In this document: positions 37,971 to 47,328 of the stretch, in pieces | Position numbering within the stretch: the stretch's first letter is position 1 | Layout of the letters: each line of letters starts with the position of its first letter | NCBI RefSeq assembly: GCF_036250755.1 | Contig: NZ_CP109583.1 | Location: forward strand, 1 to 64,000 | Direction of reading: 5' to 3' | Length of the DNA stretch: 64,000 bases | Source: Streptomyces uncialis | GTDB taxonomy: Bacteria > Actinomycetota > Actinomycetes > Streptomycetales > Streptomycetaceae | The notes under the pieces: model-generated | Databases searched by the model: none | Seen by the model: only the letters and a program-made list of their open reading frames with translations | What the model was told of the DNA's origin: nothing | Position numbers and translations under genes: made by a program

Positions 37971-38494
37971 GGCACCTGCTGTGGCATGGCTGCCGCAACG
38001 CCAGGAAGCGCGGGTGGAACATGAGCCGGCCACACTCCGCTGGCGAAGAGCCCGCTCGCGCCTGTCCCATTCCGTACCCGGTGCTGGTCTGTGCGCCAGG
38101 AACATCCCGCTCGCCAGGGACGCCCACCTGCCGGACGCCGAACGGCAGCGCCACTATCCGGAGATGACCGGGACGATCGCTCGCGACCCCTGCGCCACCG
38201 GGACACCCTGGACCCGCACCCGGCGCCGCGTGTTCGTCGACGGCCACATCCCTTTACCCAACGATGGCCCAGACACCGACGCATGGGGCCACGGCCTGCG
38301 CTCGGCACCCACCGGGCGATGGTACTGATCAACCCCCGCTCGGGGTTCCTCCAGGGAGCCGAGCCAACCAGCGAGACGTGCCTCCCGGAGGGCAACGGGT
38401 GGCCCGCGATGCCGGGGTCAGGGCGTTGTCACGAGTGGCTATCCGAGCCGGGTGATGGTGAGGACCGACAGACGGCGCAGGGTCTGTTCGCCCG
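37971..38494. other. Spacer with a doubtful open frame
   Basis: A plus-strand frame 37981-38328 (PLARDAHLPDAERQRHYPEM, RRRVFVDGHIPLPNDGP) has some coding character but no ribosome site; it may be a remnant. I would not call a gene. Confidence 0.3.
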
Positions 38495-38640
38495 TTAGGT
38501 GAGGGAGAGCCGGCCGACGGAGGCGTAGCGGACGTCCTCGCCTTCCGGGTCGTCCAGGTCCATCCGGAAGAGCCCGACGTTCTCGGGCTCCAGCTCGGCC
38601 GCGACCTCCTCTGGCTCCGGCCCCGGCTGTGCCGCATCAG
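38495..38640 (-). pseudogene. C-terminal coding fragment
   Basis: Reads EPEEVAAELEPENVGLFRMD and LDDPEGEDVRYASVGRLSLT with stop at 38495. Clearly acidic and coding-like, with no plausible start near it. Probably the end of a deleted gene. Confidence 0.35.
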
Positions 38641-38741
38641 ACAACGTTCGCCCACGTGGTGACGTGCGAGGTCGAGCGGTGAGCGGCGGCGTGCGAGCTT
38701 GTTCCGATGACCTCGTCAGGCGGGTCCTGGAAAATGCGCCC

Positions 38742-39248
38742 ATGCATATTCGAGCCGTGCGTCTGGACGAGTTGCCTCACCTGCAAGACATCGAGCGGGC
38801 CGCCGGTCAGTGCTTCCGCGACATCGGCATGCCGGAGATCGCCGACGACGAACCGCTCCCGCTCGGAGAGCTCGCCCGATATCCGCAGGCCGGGCTTGCC
38901 TGGGTTGCGGTCAACGACACCGACATCCCGGTCGCTTACCTGATCGCCGACCGTGTCGACGGCAACCTCCATGTCGAACAGGTCTCGGTGCACCCGGACA
39001 GCGCACGCCGCGGGGTCGGTCGGCTACTGCTGGACCATCTGGCGAATCACGCCAGGAGCGAGGGGGCACCCGCCCTGACCCTCACCACGTTCACCCAGGT
39101 CCCGTGGAACGCCCCCTACTACGCGCGCTGCGGCTTCCACCTCCTGGACCACGGCAGGCTCGCCCTTGGGCTGCGGAAGATCCGTGAGCGCGAAGCGGCG
39201 CATGGTTTGGACCGATGGCCTCGGGGCTGCATGCGCCGGGAGCTATGA
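38742..39248 (+). CDS. GNAT acetyltransferase
   Basis: 168 residues from the ATG at 38742. Acetyl-CoA-binding motif A reads LHVEQVSVHPDSARRGVGRL LLDHL (about residues 82-107), and motif B NAPYYARCGFHLLDHGRL follows. The start fits the family (MHIRAVRLDELPHLQDIERA). Its 3' end overlaps the antisense tail of the broken sigma-factor gene. Substrate unknown. Confidence 0.85.
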   Translation: MHIRAVRLDELPHLQDIERAAGQCFRDIGMPEIADDEPLPLGELARYPQAGLAWVAVNDTDIPVAYLIADRVDGNLHVEQVSVHPDSARRGVGRLLLDHLANHARSEGAPALTLTTFTQVPWNAPYYARCGFHLLDHGRLALGLRKIREREAAHGLDRWPRGCMRREL

Positions 39249-39678
39249 CACAGCGGCGGCCGTCGCTGCGCCGGAACGTCCCCAAGGCCATGAGGCACCG
39301 GGACCGCCGAACACCTACGCAAGGCCGCCGACGGGGCGAACCTTTTCCTATGCGGCACCAGGCAGAGCTCGGAGCACCAGGAATGCCGATCCAGGACTCC
39401 TGTTCGGGCAGCTCCTGCAACGGGGCAGGGAACATACGCTGGTTGCGCCGGAACTGGTCGATGACCGCATGCTTGACCGCAAGGCTGCCGTACGCGGCCC
39501 GGCTGCCAGACCGCGCGACGATCTTTTCCCACGACCTGAACATGCGCATATAGGCGACCTGCACAGCATCTTCGGCACTGTGCAGGTCTCCCGCTTCGGC
39601 CCGGGCTACGCGGAAGAACACCGCGCTGGTCTCAAGGACGAACGCCTCGAAGTCCGTGCCCTGGTCGGCCTCGCTCAC
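39245..39678 (-). pseudogene. ECF sigma factor, region 2 only
   Basis: MSEADQGTDFEAFVLETSAV, RAEAGDLHSAEDAVQVAYMR and SWEKIVARSGSRAAYGSLAV followed by KHAVIDQFRRNQRMFP form sigma region 2. After ELPEQESWIGIPG the frame loses family resemblance, and region 4, which binds the -35 box, is not found in any frame. It is cut by the same rearrangement that placed the acetyltransferase gene against it. Confidence 0.6.
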
Positions 39679-39697
39679 ACAGCCTCCCGAGAGGCGA

Positions 39698-39961
39698 TCA
39701 CCCAGTGGCCCGGCTCGGAGTGCTTGCAGAACAGCCAGACCGGCTGTCCTTCCTCGAAACGGGCTGCGGCAGCGCCGCAGCCATCGCGATCATCGTCGCG
39801 CGCTGCTCGCGCTCCGCGCGGGCCACAAGGAACGCCTTCAGGCACATCCCTGCGGCACTCCTGGTACAGCACAGCACGTAGTACACCAGGAGCAGAACCG
39901 GGACCGACATCCCGCCCGCTCCCATCCAGTCCAGCCAGCTCACTGACCGGCCTCCCCTCAT
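39698..39961 (-). CDS. Small hypothetical membrane protein
   Basis: About 87 residues. One hydrophobic segment (SVPVLLLVYYVLCCTRSAAG) followed by a basic helix (AFLVARAEREQRATMIAMAA). A better C-terminus (ARFEEGQPVWLFCKHSEPGH, ending REAV at 39675) lies in another frame, so an indel near 39770 is likely. It precedes the sigma fragment on the same strand and could have been its membrane partner (inference). Confidence 0.4.
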   Translation of the reverse strand: MRGGRSVSWLDWMGAGGMSVPVLLLVYYVLCCTRSAAGMCLKAFLVARAEREQRATMIAMAAALPQPVSRKDSRSGCSASTPSRATG

Positions 39962-39990
39962 GACGACTCGTTGGATGAGGGCTTGCGCCC

Positions 39991-40491
39991 TCACCTCCTG
40001 CACGCGTCAGGAGGGGTGAGCGCGGATGCCGTGGGCCAACACTTTTCCCAAACGGCCCTGTAGTCGTTCGGGGCGCATGCTGACCAGCTGGAACACTCGG
40101 TGGCCGGAGTGGGCGCGGCCGGGGCTCCGCCCCGCGCGGGAGCGGGTGCGGTGCGGGCGGTGCGGATCGCGTTGTGCACGGCGAGGCCCGTGATGCGGGT
40201 GCGTTCTTGGCGGGTCGGTTCCCGCAGGGGTTCGCCGTCGGTCCCGGCGATGAACCAGCGGTCGGGCCGGGCGAAGTCGGCGGTGGTGGTGATCCGGGCC
40301 CGGGCCGGGGTGCGGCGGGTCTTCCTGGGAGCAGTGGGCCGGCGGGAGTGGGGGGCGGGGGCCTGGTCGGCGGAGCGGTCGTCCGGCGGGGTGGGGGTGC
40401 CTGGGTCCTCGGCGGACGGTCTGGGCCGGGGGTGTTCGGTGCCGGTGCGGGTCGGTCGGCCTGCGGGCCGGGGTTGGCTTGCGGTGGTCAT
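39991..40491 (-). CDS. Hypothetical basic protein
   Basis: 166 residues. The first ~65 residues are Pro/Thr/Arg-rich and probably disordered. The middle (DFARPDRWFIAGTDGEPLRE, ERTRITGLAVHNAIRTARTA) looks folded. It is divergent from the MarR gene with about 58 bases between starts, so it may share that operator. Coding status is likely but not certain. Confidence 0.45.
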   Translation of the reverse strand: MTTASQPRPAGRPTRTGTEHPRPRPSAEDPGTPTPPDDRSADQAPAPHSRRPTAPRKTRRTPARARITTTADFARPDRWFIAGTDGEPLREPTRQERTRITGLAVHNAIRTARTAPAPARGGAPAAPTPATECSSWSACAPNDYRAVWEKCWPTASALTPPDACRR

Positions 40492-40521
40492 GTGGCGGTG
40501 GGTGGGGCCGTCGCTTGACCG

Positions 40522-40549
40522 TCATGTAGTTAGCTGCCATATTACTTGC
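40522..40549 (+). promoter_or_regulatory. Possible MarR operator and -10 region
   Basis: AT-rich TAGTTAGCTGCCATATTACT lies between the divergent genes and just before the marR start. The motif TAGTTAGC...TTACT resembles TAGTAATTAGCCACCTAAT at 41200, before the next gene, suggesting a shared regulator. TATTAC could act as a -10. Confidence 0.5.
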
Positions 40550-41068
40550 ATGGCAGCGGACGGGACCGATCACGAGTCACCCTCACTGGACCAGGCCCGG
40601 CGGCAGCTGGAGCACTACGGTCTCGGGGCCGACCCGCAGGCCGTGCTCGTGGCGGTGCGGCTGATCTCGGCGGGGGCGCGGCTCGGCAGGGCGACCGAGG
40701 TCCACTTCGCGAGGTACGGGCTGTCGACCGGGCGGTACCGGCTGCTCGCGGATCTGGAGGATCACGACGGGGAGAAATCACCCTCCCGCCTGGCGGCCGA
40801 TCTCGGCGTCTCGCGCGCCACGGTGACCGGCCTGGTCGACGGGCTGGAGCGGGAGGGTCTGGTCGCCCGGCGTCCGTCCGCGGAGGACGGGCGGGGCGCC
40901 GTGGTGGTCCTGACCGCCCGCGGTGCGCAGCGGTTGCGCGAGATGGCGCCCGAACATTTCGCCCGCCTTCAGGAGATGGTGGGTGAGCTCACCGTCGGTG
41001 AGCGCGCGGTGTTCCTGGATCTCCTCTCGCGGGTCGTACGCGGAATCAGCGCCTTGACCGCGGAGTAG
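40550..41068 (+). CDS. MarR-family regulator
   Basis: 172 residues. Winged helix at about residues 70-125: SPSRLAADLGVSRATVTGLV is the recognition helix and RRPSAEDGRGAVVVLTARGA the wing with the family's Asp-Arg pattern. The N- and C-terminal helices form the dimer. It precedes a membrane protein and an NmrA-like reductase on the same strand, and shared AT-rich operator-like sites upstream of it and of the membrane gene suggest it controls both. Confidence 0.9.
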   Translation: MAADGTDHESPSLDQARRQLEHYGLGADPQAVLVAVRLISAGARLGRATEVHFARYGLSTGRYRLLADLEDHDGEKSPSRLAADLGVSRATVTGLVDGLEREGLVARRPSAEDGRGAVVVLTARGAQRLREMAPEHFARLQEMVGELTVGERAVFLDLLSRVVRGISALTAE

Positions 41069-41195
41069 TCCGAGCAGCCGTTCCCTCCGGCCGCGTGTCC
41101 GGCCACATGTCCGGCCGCGCTCCCTCGTGCGTCACCCCGGAGAACCGCTCCGCATCGTGAGCCGGCTGCCCCGCCCGTGCGCGGGCGCCTTTCCA

Positions 41196-41222
41196 CAACC
41201 TAGTAATTAGCCACCTAATCAA
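41196..41222 (+). promoter_or_regulatory. Probable MarR operator before the membrane gene
   Basis: ATTAGCCACCTAAT (41205-41218) is an inverted repeat with ATTAG/CTAAT arms, embedded in TAGTAATTAGCCACCTAATC. It resembles the sequence upstream of the MarR gene. Confidence 0.6.
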
Positions 41223-41241
41223 TATGGGGAGTTGGTCTCTC

Positions 41242-41757
41242 ATGTCCGGACCCGGCCCGCCGGTCCCATGCGCAAGCGGAACAGAGGTCACCGCCCGAGG
41301 AAGCAGCACCGGCGGCGGCCGTCGCGGCGCTCGTCCCTTCGTCCTGTGGCGTGAGGTGCTGGTCGCCTACCTGGCGCCCGCGCTGACGGCCGGCGCCGGC
41401 GGGGTCGCCGGCGGGCAGGCCGGGCTGGCGGTGGCGGCGGTCACGTCCATCGCCGGCACCTCGGCCGTGGTGGCGTTGCTGATCGGCACCTGGCTGCAAC
41501 GCCGCGAGGGGCCGCGCCCGTGGACCGTGGCCCTTCCCCGCGTCGTCCTGGCCGCGCTGCTCGCCGTCGGCGCGGCCGTGATCGCCGGCCTCGTCGGATG
41601 GTTCGCCTCCCGGTGGCTGCCCGCGCACACCGGCGTGCCCGACACCCGGTGGCTCACCCGGCTCCGGCTCGATCTGCCGGTATCCGCGGCCCTCGCCGCG
41701 ACCGTCGTGAGCTGGCGCTGGCGCGGGGCCCGGCGATCACAGCCAGGACAGCCCTAG
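41242..41757 (+). CDS. Multispan membrane protein
   Basis: 171 residues from the ATG at 41242 (GGGGAG 11 bases before); an in-frame ATG at 41224 would add six residues. Four hydrophobic segments: REVLVAYLAPALTAGAGGV, AVAAVTSIAGTSAVVALLIG, RVVLAALLAVGAAVIAGLVG and LPVSAALAATVVSWRW. No known family, but the gene lies between a MarR regulator and an NAD(P)-binding oxidoreductase and may be part of their response. Confidence 0.75.
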   Translation: MSGPGPPVPCASGTEVTARGSSTGGGRRGARPFVLWREVLVAYLAPALTAGAGGVAGGQAGLAVAAVTSIAGTSAVVALLIGTWLQRREGPRPWTVALPRVVLAALLAVGAAVIAGLVGWFASRWLPAHTGVPDTRWLTRLRLDLPVSAALAATVVSWRWRGARRSQPGQP

Positions 41758-41933
41758 CGCCCGCAGCCAGGACAGCCCCGGCCCGCACTCCCGGTACCCG
41801 CGCACTGCCCGCGCCGGGGAGCAGCCCGCCGGCTGGCGCACATCGACGGCCGGCACACACATCGACAGACAGACCCCCGCCGACGGGCAACCCCCCGCGG
41901 TTGCCCGGGGGGGGGACGACCGAAAGGCACACA

Positions 41934-42800
41934 GTGATCGTCATCATGGGAGCGTCCGGAACCACCGGCGGCGCACTGCTGCGCAGCCTCGCCGCCTCGG
42001 GCGTGCCGAGCAGGGCGCTGACCCGCGACCCGGACCGGCTGCGGGCCCGCCTCGGCGCCCCGGCCGGAGACCTGGTCGAGGTCCTGCCCGCCGACGCCTC
42101 GGACACCGACTCGCTGCGCGCCGCGTTCAGGGGCGCCCGGCAGCTCTTCCTCGCCATGGCCAACGGCCCGGCGCAGGTCGAGCTCGAAAAGCGTGTCGTC
42201 GACACGGCCGCCGGCAGCGGCATCGAACACATCGTCAAGATCTCCGACCCGGTCGCCGCGGCGGACTCCCCCGTCACCCTCTCCCGCGGCCACCACGCCG
42301 TCGAGGAACACCTGCGCGCGTCCGGCCTCACCCACACCCTGCTCCGCCCCTACGCGTTCATGCAGAACCTGCTGCTCCTGGCCCCGGCCGTGGCCGCGCG
42401 GAGGATCATCCTGGGCGCGATGCGGGACGCCCCCTGCAACTGGATCGACTGCCGCGACATCGGTGACGTCGCCGCCGCAGCACTGACGCGCGCCGACCTC
42501 GCGGGCGGCACCTACGTGCTCACCGGGAACGAGGCGGTCGGCTACGGCGGACTCGCCGCGACCCTGACCCGCATGCTCGGCCGCCCGGTCCGCTACGTGG
42601 ACCTGGCCCCGCACGAACTGCGGGAGAACCTCGTCCACCACGCACACATGCCCCCGTGGCTCGCCGCACATGTCGTGGAGATCCAGCAACTGGCCGTGTC
42701 CCACCCGGAGTCACCCACCGACACGGTCGCCCGGATCCTCGGCCGCGATCCCCGCACCCTGGACGCGTTCCTCCACGAACACCTGGGCCGCTTCAGCTGA
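41934..42800 (+). CDS. NmrA-like NAD(P)-binding protein
   Basis: 288 residues from a GTG with CGAAAGG 9 bases upstream. Starts with a Rossmann loop (IMGASGTTGGALLRSLA), continues RALTRDPDRLRARL and VEVLPADASDTDSLRAAF, and ends in the NmrA-type domain. The catalytic Tyr of classical SDRs is absent (HIVKISDPVAAADSPVTLSR in its place), so the group is a sensor or quinone-reductase-like protein (NmrA, QOR2). The cluster with MarR suggests response to an electrophile or quinone (inference). Confidence 0.85.
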   Translation: MIVIMGASGTTGGALLRSLAASGVPSRALTRDPDRLRARLGAPAGDLVEVLPADASDTDSLRAAFRGARQLFLAMANGPAQVELEKRVVDTAAGSGIEHIVKISDPVAAADSPVTLSRGHHAVEEHLRASGLTHTLLRPYAFMQNLLLLAPAVAARRIILGAMRDAPCNWIDCRDIGDVAAAALTRADLAGGTYVLTGNEAVGYGGLAATLTRMLGRPVRYVDLAPHELRENLVHHAHMPPWLAAHVVEIQQLAVSHPESPTDTVARILGRDPRTLDAFLHEHLGRFS

Positions 42801-42929
42801 CCCCCCTGCCCGGCGCGGGGAACGCGCCGACCGGCGGCCCGCTTCGCATCGCCGGCGGCGGCGGCGGCATCCCCAACCGCAGCGGATGCCCCACGTCACG
42901 GACTCCGCCCGCAGAGGGCGGTTCGCCGG

Positions 42930-43200
42930 GTTCAGCGTTCTGTGCGGATGTCCTGGCAGCCGGGCCCGGGACCATGCCGCCGCCCCTGCGGCCGGGGCAG
43001 CGGCGGCGCATCGGATGCGGGGGCGGTCCGCGGTCCGGTACCGACGGCGGGGCCGGGGGCCGGGGCTGGGTCGGGGGCAAGGGGGAGACCGGGCCGACGG
43101 CGGGCGTCAGCCGTGGCAGCCACCACTACGGCAAGGGCCCCGGCGATCTCCGGGCTGATCACCCACGCACGCCACCCCCCACCAGGCGGCTGAAGGCACC
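42930..43200 (-). pseudogene. 'MGLN' repeat gene, copy C, remnant
   Basis: Only the later half is recognisable: ISPEIAGALAVVVAATADARR and a Pro-rich tail, homologous to ISPATADARRR of copy B and to DNA at 32640-32830 (GATGCGGGGGCGGTC is shared). The N-terminal MGLN part is absent. Confidence 0.5.
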
Positions 43201-43309
43201 CCGCCCCGACCACGCCGCCGACGCCCGCCCCGACCCGAGCGGAACACCCACCGCCCCCGGCCACCGCGACCGGGGACTCCATGCTCCCCCTCCCCCGGGG
43301 TGAACCGCT

Positions 43310-43570
43310 GTGCCCACGTACGAGGTTGTGCCCCGCTTCGCCGCTGACCTGGACCACCTCACCCAGCACAGCCCGCCCACGTCCGCCGGGTGGTGCGCAC
43401 GGCCTTCGTCCCCGGCCTTCCCGCCGGACACCGCCGCCCCGGCTCTCAGGGTGAAACAGGTCCGCCGGCCCGGACAGCGTCCACGAACCCATCCGGACAC
43501 CCGACGGACGCGCCATCGGGGAGTACGGGCCCAGGTCCGGCCCGGCGGCATCCGGCACATCACCCGGCAC
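43310..43570 (+). pseudogene. RelE-like toxin, second copy, frameshifted
   Basis: Starts MPTYEVVPRFAADLDHLTQ from a GTG like its partner at 31483. It then loses a few codons and changes frame (VVRTAFVPGLPAGHR appears in another frame), with further breaks. The C-terminal WRRIGxHDI motif is not found. The upstream ~90 bases also match those at 31.4 kb. Confidence 0.6.
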
Positions 43571-43659
43571 ATCACCGGCACCACGGCATCACTGCCGGCC
43601 TGTGACCGACCCGCAGAAGGTGCTGCCTGGGCACCGGCCACTCCGGCCGCTCCGGCCGG
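43571..43659. other. Short spacer between convergent genes
   Basis: GCCGGCCTG...CCGGCCACTCCGGCCGCTCCGGCCGGTC gives a GGCCG-rich inverted structure near 43637-43662 that could end transcription of the minus-strand gene. Confidence 0.35.
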
Positions 43660-44160
43660 TCAGACGCGGCGGAGCGTGCGGCTCGTCTGCTGGGCCTTCG
43701 TGATGACGGCCTGGAGTTGCGTGCGGGCGTACTCCTGCTGCATCGCCCGCCGGAGCTGGAGCCGCTGATCCCCGACACCGGGAGCGGTGAGTTCTGTCGC
43801 GAGGTAGGAGTCGAAGCGTTGGACCACTTCTCTGAGTTCTGCGCTGATCGCGTCCAATTGGTCCGCGGAGTTGCTGATGAGATGACGTAAGGGGCGCAAG
43901 GGGGCGAAGTCGTCCACGCTGGAGGGCGTTTGGGCGAGTTCACACAGCTTCTGCTGGGCTTGCCGGAGATAGGCGTCGACGTCGGTGAGGTCTTGTGCGT
44001 TCTGGTCGGCTCTCCGGTTGTCGCGGTTCCAGCGGTAGAGCCTGAGGCCATGGCGGTAGGTGAGGACGGATATCGTCAGTGTCACGATTCCGATCAGTGC
44101 ACCGAGGGTGAGGGATGCGGTGTCGGCGCCTGCGGCCAGGCTGGTGGGGTTGGCGGGCAT
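43660..44160 (-). CDS. Membrane-anchored coiled-coil protein
   Basis: 166 residues from the ATG at 44160. One hydrophobic span (TLGALIGIVTLTISVLTY, about residues 17-34), a basic linker (RWNRDNRRADQNAQD) and long amphipathic helices (LTDVDAYLRQAQQKLCELAQ, DQLDAISAELREVVQRFDSY). It looks like a small inner-membrane scaffold. Family unknown. The next minus-strand gene, the Crp-like regulator, lies upstream and could be cotranscribed. Confidence 0.7.
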   Translation of the reverse strand: MPANPTSLAAGADTASLTLGALIGIVTLTISVLTYRHGLRLYRWNRDNRRADQNAQDLTDVDAYLRQAQQKLCELAQTPSSVDDFAPLRPLRHLISNSADQLDAISAELREVVQRFDSYLATELTAPGVGDQRLQLRRAMQQEYARTQLQAVITKAQQTSRTLRRV

Positions 44161-44239
44161 TGCGGGTGTTCCGTTCGTAGGGCGCGCGGTGCCGGGCGTG
44201 CGGCGCTGCCGGTGCACGTTCGGTGGTTCGGGAGGGATG

Positions 44240-45007
44240 TCACGCCGGCGGGGCAGGGGCCGGCGGGTTCGGCCCGGACGCGAGGATGCGCTGGAGCCTG
44301 GTGGCGTCCGTGACGACGAGCTGCCGGTACTTGCTGTGGATCACGCCATGGCCGCGGAGCTCCCTGACGGCCTTCTCGACGGTGGACGTTCCCATGAGGA
44401 GAGCGTCGGCGATGTCTTTCTGACGGGGTCCCATGATGGTGACGGGCCCGGGTTCGCCAGGGTCCGTCGTGCCGGCGGTCGCGGCGAGGTGCAGCAGAAG
44501 CGTGCCGACGCGGTGCACGGGCGGCCGGTAGGCGGTGCAGTAGATCAACTCGTCGCTGCGGAACCGGGCTTCGAGGCTCTGGAGCAGGGCCGTCTGGGCG
44601 AGGTGCCGCCGCCTGAGGAGGGCGGTGACGCGCTGCACAGGGCAAGGCATCACCCAGGTGGTGCTGAGGCAGACCGTGGTGACCGCGGAGGCGGGGTGGA
44701 GGAGTTTGGCCTCGCCGAGGAGTTCACCGACCCCGCGGAAGCGGGCGACCCTGGGGGCGTTCCTGACGGCGCCCAGGGGGAAACGCTCCTGGACGACACA
44801 GCCGCCCAGCATGATGTAGACGTGTCCGTCGTGGGGGCCGAGGGGCAGCTGTTCGCCCTGGGTGTAGGTGCGGGCGTCCGGGCCCCATGCCTGGACGAAG
44901 GCGGACCATTCGGCGAGGGGAAGGCAGTTGAGGAAACTGCCGGGAGGCATGGGCTGCGTGCCCTGGAGAACGGCGGTCGTGTTGAACGCGTCGACCCGCG
45001 GCGACAT
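44240..45007 (-). CDS. Crp/Fnr-family transcriptional regulator
   Basis: 255 residues (an internal ATG at 44950 would give 236). The N-terminal cyclic-nucleotide-type beta barrel is seen as TYTQGEQLPLGPHDGHVYIM, VVQERFPLGAVRN and FRGVGELLGEAKLL. A C-terminal winged helix (QKDIADALLMGTSTVEKAVR ELRGHGVIHSKY) follows. The ligand-binding Arg/Ser of true Crp is not evident, so the signal is unknown. Streptomyces encode many such orphan regulators. Confidence 0.82.
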   Translation of the reverse strand: MSPRVDAFNTTAVLQGTQPMPPGSFLNCLPLAEWSAFVQAWGPDARTYTQGEQLPLGPHDGHVYIMLGGCVVQERFPLGAVRNAPRVARFRGVGELLGEAKLLHPASAVTTVCLSTTWVMPCPVQRVTALLRRRHLAQTALLQSLEARFRSDELIYCTAYRPPVHRVGTLLLHLAATAGTTDPGEPGPVTIMGPRQKDIADALLMGTSTVEKAVRELRGHGVIHSKYRQLVVTDATRLQRILASGPNPPAPAPPA

Positions 45008-46690
45008 GCGGCTATGCCCCCGCCCCGTGTCCCGTGGGCGCGCTCGCGGCAGCCCTGGACGGCGGCCGGTCCTGATGACTGGGTATCGCGGGTATCGCGG
45101 CCGTGTGCGGTGCCCGGGATGTCCGGGCGTCCCGCACCGCGACGCCGCGGTCGACGGCGGTGACCATCTGGTCCGATCTCCTTCAGTGGTACAGGCGGAG
45201 GGGGTTGGTGGGTCCAGCGCCCGTCCGTTCCGCATGTGTGGTCCCCGGCTGGTAAGGCCGATGCGCAACGGAGGGTGTCTATGCCGGGTCACGGTACTCC
45301 GTTGTCCCTGCAATTCCCAGTCGCCCCAGCACGGCACGCAGACCACGACGACAGGGAATGAGAATCCCTATCAAGAGGGCAATCAACCAGCAGGGGATAT
45401 CACGAAGAAGAATGCCCACTGTGATTCACGCCACACGTCCGACCGGGATTGCTTTCCGCCCACCGGGGCCGCACGCACGATCACGAACCCGGATGAGTTC
45501 ATTCCGGCAAGCCGCACCCGGCAAGGAAAAACAAAGCAGGCGGAAAAGAAAGAAGGAGGCTCCAGGGAACCACCCCCGGAGCCTCCAGAAAGGGGCCTGG
45601 ACCCACCAAGGCTCAGACCGTGCACCAGTAAACACCATCACCGGCGCAACACCCCCGGCACGACCCGATGCGGCACCCGAGTCGCCCTAGCCTGAGGGAT
45701 TTCGGCTGACCGATCGACCGGCCGCCGAGCGGCCGGGGCGGCCACCGGCACGCCACCCCCTCTGTCAGCTTTTGATTCTTTTGCCGGTTTCCTGCGACAC
45801 AAACAGGCACCTGTTCGTCACGCAACTCCCCTGCAGCACGAATAACGATCACATACCGACCGGCCGGGACCGGCCTCATCAGGTTGCCTGAACCCGGCCG
45901 GCCTGGGCCGCGCAACACCCGGACCCCCGCCCGAACTCACGGCTGATCAACCGACTTCCCGCCGGCGAACATGCCGCAGCCCGGCGATTCGCCTTTCCGG
46001 TGGCAACCCTTATCGACGCAAGCCTGAAGAGCCTTTCAGATGCATGATCATTTCCGTTCTCGCCCGCGAATCGCAATCACGCCACCAGACCCTCCGGCGT
46101 TCACCCGCAGACGTAATGCCGACTGAACGATAAATCCGGCCGCGCCTCACCGGACAGCCCTGGAACGACAGACCAAAGATCTGATGGTTCGTCAACTCAG
46201 CCGAGAGGGAACGGGTCGAGTCGACGCGAACACGGACAATCCAATACATAGAAAGCCGGAGAAGGATTTTGAGAACATTCCTCAGCAAATGAGCTCCGAC
46301 GGGAGGGCTCCGGCCGGGGACGGGCCCGAACCCGTACCTCTCCCGGACCGGTCGAACCGCGTCCATGACGATCTGCCCTCCACGTCGCGAGAGGTCCTCG
46401 GCCGGTGCGGTGAGGATGCTGCCGCCGCCGGGAACGGCCCGTACGCCGGCCGGGGTCATGCCCGTACCAGCCGCCGTTCTCCGTGCGTCCCCGGGCGATG
46501 AGGTCTCCGGGGTCCGTCTACGGGCGGGGGTTGATGACGCAGGCCGCCGGGTCGGGAGCTGCTTCCAGGCCGAGCGGTTCGGGGCCGGCGCACCGACCGG
46601 TCATGGGGTCGCAGTGACGGTGGCAGCAGAGGCCGGTTTCCGGGTCGTCGTACCGGCCGGGAAACCGCAGAGGTGCGGAGGCGAGGGCGG
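45008..46690. other. Long region without a convincing gene, partly AT-richer
   Basis: From about 45.3 to 46.3 kb, third-position GC bias disappears on both strands and no frame has a good ribosome site plus family pattern. AGGGATTCTCATTCCCT-type repeats (near 45352) and CCGGCCGGGACCGGCC (near 45860) are short inverted repeats. It could be regulatory DNA, an RNA or a degraded gene; a replication origin is not supported because iterons were not found. Confidence 0.4.
45555..45586. terminator. Hairpin, possible terminator
   Basis: GGAGGCTCC (45555-45563) pairs with GGAGCCTCC (45578-45586), a 9-bp perfect stem with a 14-base loop, flanked by A-rich DNA (GAAAGAA, AGAAAGG). Acts possibly on either strand. 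Confidence 0.5.
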
Positions 46691-46717
46691 TGCGGTTCCA
46701 CGAAGTGGTACCCCAGA

Positions 46718-46757
46718 CGGCTCTACGGCTCTACGGCTCTACGGCTCTACGGCTCTA
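46718..46757. repeat. Octamer tandem array (CGGCTCTA)5
   Basis: Five perfect copies of the 8-base unit, immediately 3' of the Rhs fragment on its strand. Because 8 is not a multiple of three, slippage would shift any reading frame across it. Confidence 0.9.
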
Positions 46758-46970
46758 CCAGGCGATGGTGCCGTGCTCGTCGATCAGGTCGGTGACAACG
46801 GCGAAGACCCGTGAGCCGGTGTCCGCGTCGGCCGGTGCTGCGGGCCGGTTCGGGGGTGTGCGGCGCTCCGGGCTGGGCGACGGGTGCGCGGCCGTCGTAC
46901 TCCCAGGTGAGCGAAGCGACGGTGGAGGTGTCGCGCTGTTCGACGGGGTCGGTGCCGCCCCAGGAGCAGA
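46755..46970 (-). pseudogene. Rhs-repeat protein fragment
   Basis: Minus-strand frames read LCSWGGTDPVEQRDTSTVAS, LTWEYDGRAPVAQ and then, in another frame, GSRVFAVVTDLIDEHGTIAW. These match the Rhs/YD-repeat pattern 'TWxYDxxGRPVAQ ... RFFAIVTDLxGTPTELIDExGxIAW', with the middle deleted. Rhs proteins are large toxin-delivery shells; only about 75 residues remain. Confidence 0.5.
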
Positions 46971-47328
46971 GATGACCCTGGACGCCGTGGCCGCCACCTA
47001 CCGGCTCAAGATGAGCTCCCAGGCCGGGCAGGACCGGCTGGACGCCGACCGCACCGAGGACGAACGGATCACCGTGTGGAGGCCGTCATGGATTCCGGTG
47101 GTCGGCGTCGGCCCCACGGACAGCACTTCCAGGCCGGTGGCAGCCCCTGAGCGGCTGACCACCGACGAGACCGGGCCGACCCCGCCACCACGGCGCTACG
47201 CCCAGGTCCAGGTCCAGCATCGTCCGGGCGGTGGGAAGGAGCTTGCCTCATGTGCCCAGCCGCACCCCGAATGGGCCGTTGGCTCACATCCGGTCAGGCC
47301 GCACACGCCCACTTGTCAGAGGAGTCCG

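Noticed and set aside
45700..46300. Possible replication origin
   Set aside because: AT-richer but no iterons, no DnaA-box cluster and no rep gene adjacent.
46010..46459. 149-residue minus-strand frame
   Set aside because: No ribosome site, no third-position GC bias, no family pattern.
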